From Paralvinella palmiformis (taxonomy: Eukaryota; Annelida; Polychaeta; Terebellida; Alvinellidae), in assembly GCA_025642065.1 (NCBI GenBank), contig JAODUP010000045.1, forward strand, positions 1,531,001-1,595,000: a DNA stretch of 64,000 nucleotides. The letters are read 5' to 3'. The notes below the pieces were generated by a model. The model saw nothing but the letters and a program-made list of their open reading frames with translations. It had not been told where the DNA came from and did no database searches. This document shows positions 62,623 through 64,000 of this stretch, one piece after another (the first letter of the stretch is position 1; each line of letters begins with the position of its first letter). A program made the position numbers and the translations under genes.

Positions 62623-64000
62623 TCGCTTGAATAAGACCATTGAAACACTTCGGTACTTAAATGTGTATTTTCTCATGGATTTATTTCTATCAAATGGGTC
62701 TGGCTCACTGTTGGCTTGGATTCATGTTGCAGTTGTTATTATACAGGGTTCACACAGGTCCTTGAAAACCTGGAAAGTCCTGGAATTTTAAAATTCGGAT
62801 TCCAGGCCTGGAAAGTCCTGGAATTTTTGTAGAGGTCCTTGAAAGTCCTGGAATGCGGACATATAGATCTATACTTCTAATCATAAGCATACAGGAATTC
62901 AGTCTTTACACTTCTTCCAAAATATGGGTGTATCTTTGTGCGTTAAAAGTTTGGGAATTCATTGAAAAAGTCCTTGAATTTGACATTGGAAGGTCCTGGA
63001 AAGTCCTGGAATCTGAGATGTCAAAATGTGTATGAATCCTGTTATATACGTGTTAAAATATTTATGATCGATGACTATGATTATAGCGAACTAATAACAA
63101 TATATCACTTGCTAATTGACAGGATCTTGCTAGCATGGAGGAGAAGATGGAATATAAACTTGAAGAAAGGACTTTGGATTTACAGGAACTCCTAGAAAGT
63201 TGTCAGACCAGGGTAAGATATTTACTATTGATGTTAAAGAATAAATGTGGTCAAACTGGATAGGGACAAGGACAGTACTATTTCTCCCCATTGCTATTTA
63301 TCAGTGCAGTTCTAGCCGGTGCAGTTTTCTCTTCACCTAAATTGACTTTGGGTGTTTAGGGGAATACTCTGTGCAGATGATTGACCTCTCTAGATATAAA
63401 ATGTTTTGTATAAAAATACAAAGTGCAGTTTTCCTGGTTTATGTCTGTGGTGTTTCCCTATGTCACCTCTGATCAACTGTGCTTCAGTCCCTCCATGGCT
63501 GAAGTGGCAGTGCAGCCGGTCACATATCAATAGCACTTGGGTTCACACCCCAACCAGGCTATGTCAGAAGAATGTCAGAAGAATGTTTTCACTTCACCCT
63601 TGAATGTTACTTGACCCAAATAGCCCCAAAATACACAAAAGTAGCCGTAAAACAGCAACATTTAAACATTTTGATAAACTGTGGGATGTTTGAAGGACAC
63701 TGCTTTACTTAAGTCAGGTCCTCCCTTCCATTTCCAGTTAGAAAGGGCATAAAGTGCTCCACATGTTTAAAGAACTAACTAAAAACAGGTGACATGAAAT
63801 AATCATTTCATGCTCATGAATTGCTGTGCTCAATCAGGTCAAGTTCTCTTTTACAGTTGAATGACCCGAGACATCTTCAGGTTACCAAATGTCTAAAATA
63901 CGGAACGGGAATAAATCTGTGGCTTCTGTTTAATTGGAAAATATGTTGGCCACAGTATTATCAGCTTAGTTAGCATGCCCTAATATTCCATTACTTAGTA
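22479..64000 (+). CDS. TMCC: TMCC-family gene (transmembrane and coiled-coil domain protein), 3' end beyond window
   Basis: Thirteen exons join by GT..AG junctions with consistent phases: 22479-22575, 22844-22924, 28097-28298, 36422-36611, 37806-38016, 42532-42757, 49332-49364, 55023-55055, 55399-55484, 55992-56067, 61128-61386, 62455-62586, 63123-63212, giving 572 codons. Vertebrate TMCC1-3 and fly dementin are known as endoplasmic reticulum membrane proteins; TMCC1 acts at ER-endosome contacts and TMCC3 at ER tubule junctions. Family hallmarks seen: first coiled coil around residues 230-330 (IEQLKKKIDKTN, ADKQQLQRIKTIFEKKNQKS), VSKP-like ISKPKD, KKYGSADNI (about 365-385) and the second coiled coil from about residue 455 ([31 protein letters not shown]). 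An acidic and serine-rich, probably disordered, N-terminal half precedes them. The last about 80-110 residues with the membrane helices are off the right edge. Which paralogue it is cannot be told; invertebrates usually have one. Confidence 0.93.
22844..22924 (+). CDS. TMCC: TMCC exon 2 (81 nt, phase 1-1, optional?)
   Basis: Acceptor attcacttcag, donor caag|gtaatt. Encodes GLRAHKSSEELHHTG and a lysine- and tyrosine-rich end (YKKEYQ). The length is a multiple of three with the same phase on both sides, so skipping it would keep the frame. Not matched to a known domain; supported by splice signals and phase only. Confidence 0.55.
27001..27041. repeat. (TA)n microsatellite
   Basis: About 20 uninterrupted AT dinucleotides in intron 2. 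Confidence 0.95.
27979..28002. repeat. (ATC)n microsatellite
   Basis: A run of eight TCA/ATC units about 95 bp before exon 3, followed by two near-identical copies of atagttcctggttgtaaaaa (28018-28040 and 28046-28068). Confidence 0.9.
28097..28298 (+). CDS. TMCC: TMCC exon 3
   Basis: Acceptor ttttttccag and donor gacattat|gtaagt. Encodes a serine/proline-rich segment including LTCFLGSPVTISHRNASVG, HRAAPPIIQVQSASPTLSRR and RRTPRDI. The proline-serine-rich, probably disordered and phosphorylated nature matches the N-terminal half of TMCC proteins. It joins exon 4 in phase 2 to give RDIMKKTVSD. Confidence 0.78.
29009..29045. repeat. (TA)n microsatellite
   Basis: Uninterrupted TA repeat in intron 3. 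Confidence 0.95.
32060..32205 (+). mobile_element. SINE family D fragment
   Basis: Contains tgtaaacctccctcgagttg, gatttgaatct (box B-like) and a body ggccatatgtccaaggtttt. The same pattern (ttgtaaa-ct-cgtgtt, gtttgaa, ggccataagtccaaa) appears at 32366 and 50150, which identifies a dispersed tRNA-like family. Confidence 0.55.
32366..32540 (+). mobile_element. SINE family D, tRNA-like head
   Basis: Head ggatggcagagtggttagag (box A-like) and gtgggtttgaaactg (box B-like) as in a tRNA-derived SINE, followed by a body without the gene-like features of a real tRNA (no acceptor stem pairing seen). Confidence 0.6.
33636..33662. repeat. (CA)n microsatellite
   Basis: About 13 CA units in intron 3. Confidence 0.95.
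33885..34215 (+). mobile_element. SINE family B, copy 2
   Basis: Head ggtggtctagcggttaagca with box B ggttcgatccc, then tcgaaacctttccagtgatt, ggctgaccacgttaaatggc, gccagtgaccaccctcatgg and atttcggctcca, collinear with the minus-strand copy at 21.0-21.35 kb. Here the head carries an insertion of about 25 bp between the two boxes relative to the other copy. Confidence 0.88.
34683..34838. repeat. Minisatellite, unit about 24-25 bp
   Basis: Roughly six imperfect units of agtcacaattttggctagga plus a short A run, in direct orientation. The units vary in A-run length and in the gtcaca/gataca/gtaaca part. Confidence 0.93.
34990..35760 (-). mobile_element. hAT transposase remnant (DUF659-like)
   Basis: Minus-strand conceptual translation gives, in order, a BED-finger-like HGYTWLASWVASVQKCPALR, then DEQTAHAFYACNIAFNVISN, FTMLCPGYQPSNCKHLADYL, LDNVHDRI, ARWSDIHNTPVIAS and YFLLAVETGTNKKT. 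The order 'small residues-FY-A-..F.V..NP', 'PGYQPPS...L...LLD' and 'W..I...P....' is that of the DUF659 region of hAT transposases. A few stops and frame changes interrupt it. It lies antisense within intron 3 of the TMCC gene. Confidence 0.72.
35751..36013. repeat. Imperfect tandem repeat, unit 142 bp
   Basis: Two direct copies start with gcaattagaaac at 35751 and 35893 and share gtgaagccattgtcactgca and a cacagatata end. The second copy has gained a TA-rich expansion. It directly follows the hAT remnant and may be its terminal region. Confidence 0.85.
36422..36611 (+). CDS. TMCC: TMCC exon 4 with internal alternative donor
   Basis: Acceptor tccttttccag, donor gatgct|gtaagtaa at 36612 (phase 0). 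Encodes a basic RRRSPLSRHL segment followed by serine-rich SSNQRSSSSRLGMTDL and acidic SHEDGDA. A second consensus donor, also gtaagtaa and also phase 0, sits at 36501. Use of it would drop 37 residues without changing the frame. Confidence 0.8.
37806..38016 (+). CDS. TMCC: TMCC exon 5 (start of conserved coiled coil)
   Basis: Acceptor atttcag, donor gag g|gtaggt. Encodes a glycine/serine/acidic linker (NGGSASDATGEGEDMHDGAM) and then the beginning of the family coiled coil, TIEQLKKKIDKTNRLINEEQ, equivalent to the 'EQLQ.KI.K.TEQI..EQTARD' segment of vertebrate TMCCs. Confidence 0.92.
38017..42531. other. TMCC intron 5
   Basis: 4.5 kb. It contains a (TA)n tract (about 38309-38355), a TG/TA-rich stretch near 40711-40765 and a SINE (family C) at 41.43-41.64 kb. 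Nothing coding was recognised. Confidence 0.6.
41430..41640 (+). mobile_element. SINE family C, copy 1
   Basis: Head ctatggcctagtgggtaaga and box B-like gagttcaaatcccggtcgtg, then cgtccaaccaggcaactggc, aaggtttctcc and atatgccatctattgtaaat. The same order is found on the minus strand at 50.4-50.65 kb, which defines a third tRNA-derived SINE family. Confidence 0.85.
42532..42757 (+). CDS. TMCC: TMCC exon 6 (core coiled coil)
   Basis: Acceptor gttttacacag, donor ctgaa|gtatgt. Encodes HVNEYLRLSASADKQQLQRI, KTIFEKKNQKSAQTL, KKVESYKKKIIEVE, then HKQPKEVLKDVGQGLK. This is the most conserved part of the family (vertebrate 'NVAEYL.LA..ADKQQ..RIK..FEKKNQKS', 'QPK.V..D..QGLKD'). The donor runs directly into a (TG)n tract. 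Confidence 0.97.
43400..43439. repeat. (TA)n microsatellite
   Basis: Long uninterrupted AT repeat preceded by a short CA tract. Confidence 0.95.
44118..44173. repeat. (TA)n-(TG)n compound microsatellite
   Basis: TA repeat (44118-44149) passing into TG repeat (44150-44171) and then straight into the palindromic MITE. Confidence 0.95.
44172..44310. mobile_element. Palindromic MITE, copy 1 (right end degraded)
   Basis: Starts gttacagttaatctgtataa and contains tcaggtaatatgtatattac, aactgagatttaata and cattacctgaacatttcagg. Closely similar to the copy at 51053-51210, but the outer right arm is replaced by TA/CA repeats (44310-44368). Confidence 0.75.
45880..47155 (-). mobile_element. LINE fragment with reverse transcriptase catalytic region
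   Basis: Minus-strand reading from 47150 down gives GCMMSPFLFILDPNELKHMY and MPNIHMLLYADDFAMVK (RT block with the catalytic YADD, about 46805-46960), then MNEKVYINNESLIKTTYYEY, YLGIMFSSWVCW and AYQADKAIYTINF (about 46695-46550), then DEIEKVHRKFCRYVLCVSSQ and LGECGRLPLSIHYIFRCVKY (about 46430-46280). Further decayed C-terminal sequence continues to about 45900. Stops and frame changes show it is dead. It sits antisense inside intron 6 and resembles the LINE piece at 2.4-3.4 kb in type; the two cover different parts of an ORF2. Confidence 0.85.
47254..47280. repeat. (TA)n microsatellite
   Basis: Uninterrupted TA repeat in intron 6. Confidence 0.95.
48419..48639 (+). mobile_element. SINE family A, copy 3 (18-bp target-site duplication)
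   Basis: Head ctccatggtctaactggtag with box B gttcaaatctc, body catctagcctactttatgca and aaaagtggccataaaac. Exact direct repeats ttacaattattgtaccag flank it (48419-48436 and 48622-48639). Confidence 0.92.
49150..49220. repeat. (TG)n and (GA)n tracts upstream of microexon
   Basis: About 16 TG units (49150-49183), then tgtgtgtgtgagagagagag, ending about 110 bases before the 33-nt exon 7. Confidence 0.93.
49332..49364 (+). CDS. TMCC: TMCC exon 7 (33-nt microexon)
   Basis: Acceptor ctcgcag, donor tctgg|gtatgt, phase 2 on both sides. Encodes K-DMGANIKEFSG, aligning with 'KDVGAKVTGFSEG' of vertebrate TMCCs, which confirms it despite its size. Confidence 0.92.
50150..50300 (+). mobile_element. SINE family D, copy 3
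   Basis: Contains acaatgattagagcagtgca, ttgcaaacgtccgtgttatg, gagtttgaatctg and cagccataagtccaaagatt, matching the head of the copy at 32366 and the body of the fragment at 32060. Confidence 0.65.
50396..50650 (-). mobile_element. SINE family C, copy 2
   Basis: On the minus strand: gattagagtgtgggactctt, gaagttcaaattccagccgt, ccatccagccaggaaactga, caaggttttctcg and aaatatgccatctattcaaa, in the same order as the copy at 41.4 kb. The family's ggcac body start is also present. Confidence 0.85.
51019..51054. repeat. (TA)n microsatellite beside MITE
   Basis: AT repeat that passes straight into the left terminal repeat of the palindromic MITE, as at 44.1 kb. Confidence 0.93.
51053..51210. mobile_element. 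Palindromic MITE, copy 2 (both ends present)
   Basis: Left end tgttgcagttaatctgtata and right end tatacagattaactgtaaca are inverted repeats. Inside are further inverted pieces built from caggtaat/attacctg. The element is about 158 bp, without coding capacity, and inserted at TA-rich DNA. Confidence 0.85.
53274..53465 (+). mobile_element. SINE family A, copy 4
   Basis: Head ctccatggtctagcggtagc with box B gttcgaatctt, body catttagcctaccttgtgca and caaaagtggctgtaaaacat, tail of ATCGTCATCATCATT. No clean target-site duplication was seen. Confidence 0.88.
55023..55055 (+). CDS. TMCC: TMCC exon 8 (33-nt microexon)
   Basis: Acceptor gcccgacag, donor aagga|gtaagt, phase 2 on both sides. Encodes GVVDNIRGAK plus split codons, aligning with 'GVVDSVKGG' of vertebrate TMCCs. 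It has the same size and phase as exon 7. Confidence 0.92.
55285..55358. repeat. (CT)n pyrimidine tract before exon 9
   Basis: Long CT repeat interrupted by a few C/T runs, ending about 40 bases before the exon 9 acceptor. Confidence 0.95.
55399..55484 (+). CDS. TMCC: TMCC exon 9
   Basis: Acceptor accatccag, donor cagtata a|gtaagt. Encodes SMISKPKDFAHGLFKNKKYG then SADNIHSI, matching the family segment '[22 protein letters not shown]'. Confidence 0.95.
55992..56067 (+). CDS. TMCC: TMCC exon 10
   Basis: Acceptor attttcttcag, donor cctccaaa|gtaagt split as aa|gtaagt. Encodes LDESQGSTDEGEKRSHHGSG and IIPP, the charged linker that follows GSADNI in the family. Confidence 0.88.
56698..56738. repeat. 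Near-perfect hairpin
   Basis: Arms of 19 bp (attttagcttatgaacaag and cttgttcgtaagctaaaat) separated by att, with one non-complementary pair that would be a G-U wobble in RNA. Confidence 0.9.
57120..57150. repeat. (CA)n microsatellite
   Basis: About 15 CA units in intron 10. Confidence 0.95.
58385..58512 (+). mobile_element. SINE family A, copy 5 (head lost)
   Basis: Only the body is present: aggctgtttcatctttcact, cctttggaggttgtc, catttagcctaccatgggta and gctggccataaaacagc. The tRNA-like head is missing or unrecognisable. Confidence 0.8.
61128..61386 (+). CDS. TMCC: TMCC exon 11
   Basis: Acceptor ttggcatgtag (a weak pyrimidine tract directly before it), donor ctaaag|gtttgt, phase 0 at the end. 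Encodes EFASEEDAASDVTSESAVSG, a threonine-rich stretch, then the second coiled coil start QLETLRIAQYAEHLAREL, EEQKELTVNLQTVIHDLK. Noticeably GC-richer than the flanking introns. Family counterpart: the '..SEED..S..SGS' linker and the 'EI.EI...Q..LEES...LK' helix. Confidence 0.93.
61387..62454. other. TMCC intron 11
   Basis: 1.1 kb with a (TA)n tract (61939-61963) and CA-rich patches near 61543-61573 and 62381-62402. No other feature seen. Confidence 0.6.
62455..62586 (+). CDS. TMCC: TMCC exon 12
   Basis: Acceptor ttttctgcag, donor agacag|gtcagt, 132 nt, phase 0-0. Encodes [38 protein letters not shown], PNIRQ, close to the family 'YS.[25 protein letters not shown]'. The donor leads directly into a (TG)n tract. 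Confidence 0.97.
62588..62621. repeat. (TG)n microsatellite overlapping a 5' splice site
   Basis: About 15 TG units starting within the intron consensus of the exon 12 donor. Confidence 0.95.
62744..63041. mobile_element. MITE with CAGGG/CAGGA-type ends and 'gtcctggaa' repeats
   Basis: Left end cagggttcacacaggtcctt; the reverse complement of the right end begins caggattcatacacatttt. Many direct copies of 'ggaaagtcctggaa' and ggtccttgaa fill both ends. CAGGG termini with such repeats are typical of hAT-like MITEs of animals. Flanking 8-mers (ttattata, ttatatac) are only partly alike, so the target duplication is uncertain. The element ends 81 bases before exon 13. ORFs across it are artefacts. 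Confidence 0.75.
63123..63212 (+). CDS. TMCC: TMCC exon 13 (last in window)
   Basis: Acceptor ctaattgacag, donor accagg|gtaaga, 90 nt, phase 0-0. Encodes [30 protein letters not shown], matching '[30 protein letters not shown]' of vertebrate TMCCs. In the family the next segment is 'ISKMELQ' and then the membrane region, which must lie beyond 64000. Confidence 0.97.
63470..63683 (+). mobile_element. SINE family A, copy 6 (diverged)
   Basis: Head ccctccatggctgaagtggc, box B-like gggttcacacccc, body ccaaatagccccaaaataca and aaaagtagccgtaaaacagc. Flanking 12-mers tgatcaactgtg and tgataaactgtg differ at one base and are probably the target-site duplication. It contains a small internal doubling of gtcagaagaat. 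Confidence 0.75.
63690..64000. other. TMCC intron 13, to window end
   Basis: No exon with family similarity could be found before the right edge. Confidence 0.6.

Noticed and set aside
62962..63195. ORF reading MKKSLNLTLEGPGKSWN...
   Set aside because: Its first part is MITE repeat sequence and its second part reads exon 13 in the wrong frame.

Overview
This is 64 kb of AT-rich, repeat-dense animal nuclear DNA. Genes are split into short exons with GT..AG junctions. Long (TA)n, (TG)n and (CT)n microsatellites are common, and there are tRNA-derived SINEs, LINE and hAT remnants and small inverted-repeat elements. Together with a TMCC (transmembrane and coiled-coil) gene this fits a lophotrochozoan invertebrate, probably a mollusc; the species cannot be named from sequence alone. 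No rRNA, functional tRNA, CRISPR or operon-type feature was seen.

Layout. Positions 1-4.1 kb are a transposon graveyard: a decayed hAT transposase (+), an internal LINE fragment (-) and a frameshifted LINE 3' end (+). Positions 4.1-22.4 kb are mostly intergenic. They contain a possible promoter and first exon at 4.6 kb, SINEs at 6.3, 8.0, 15.6 and 21.1 kb, a 490-bp inverted-repeat element at 10.1-10.6 kb, an almost perfect 465-bp tandem duplication at 12.0-12.95 kb, and a GTAATC-rich element near 18.1-19.05 kb. From 22.5 kb to past the right edge one plus-strand gene fills the window.

Main gene. I can thread 13 coding exons (22479 to 63212) through GT..AG junctions with fully consistent phases, giving 572 codons before the window ends. 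The central and C-terminal parts (residues about 230-572) match the TMCC1/2/3 (Drosophila dementin) family: the coiled coil, the basic stretch ending in a GSADNI motif, and the second coiled coil. The one or two C-terminal membrane helices that anchor the family in the endoplasmic reticulum lie beyond 64000. The proposed N-terminus (exons 1-2) is an inference from phase, an initiator ATG with an upstream stop, and splice signals.

The introns carry further repeats: a hAT (DUF659-like) remnant at 35 kb, a LINE RT fragment at 46 kb (-), several SINEs (some with clean target-site duplications), a pair of palindromic MITEs, and a CAGGG-ended MITE 80 bp before exon 13. Two 33-nt microexons and UG or CU tracts next to splice sites make this gene a plausible case of regulated splicing. 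I found no evidence for a wholly new biological system. The most checkable novelties are the exon structure of the TMCC gene, the recent tandem duplication, and the small mobile-element families.
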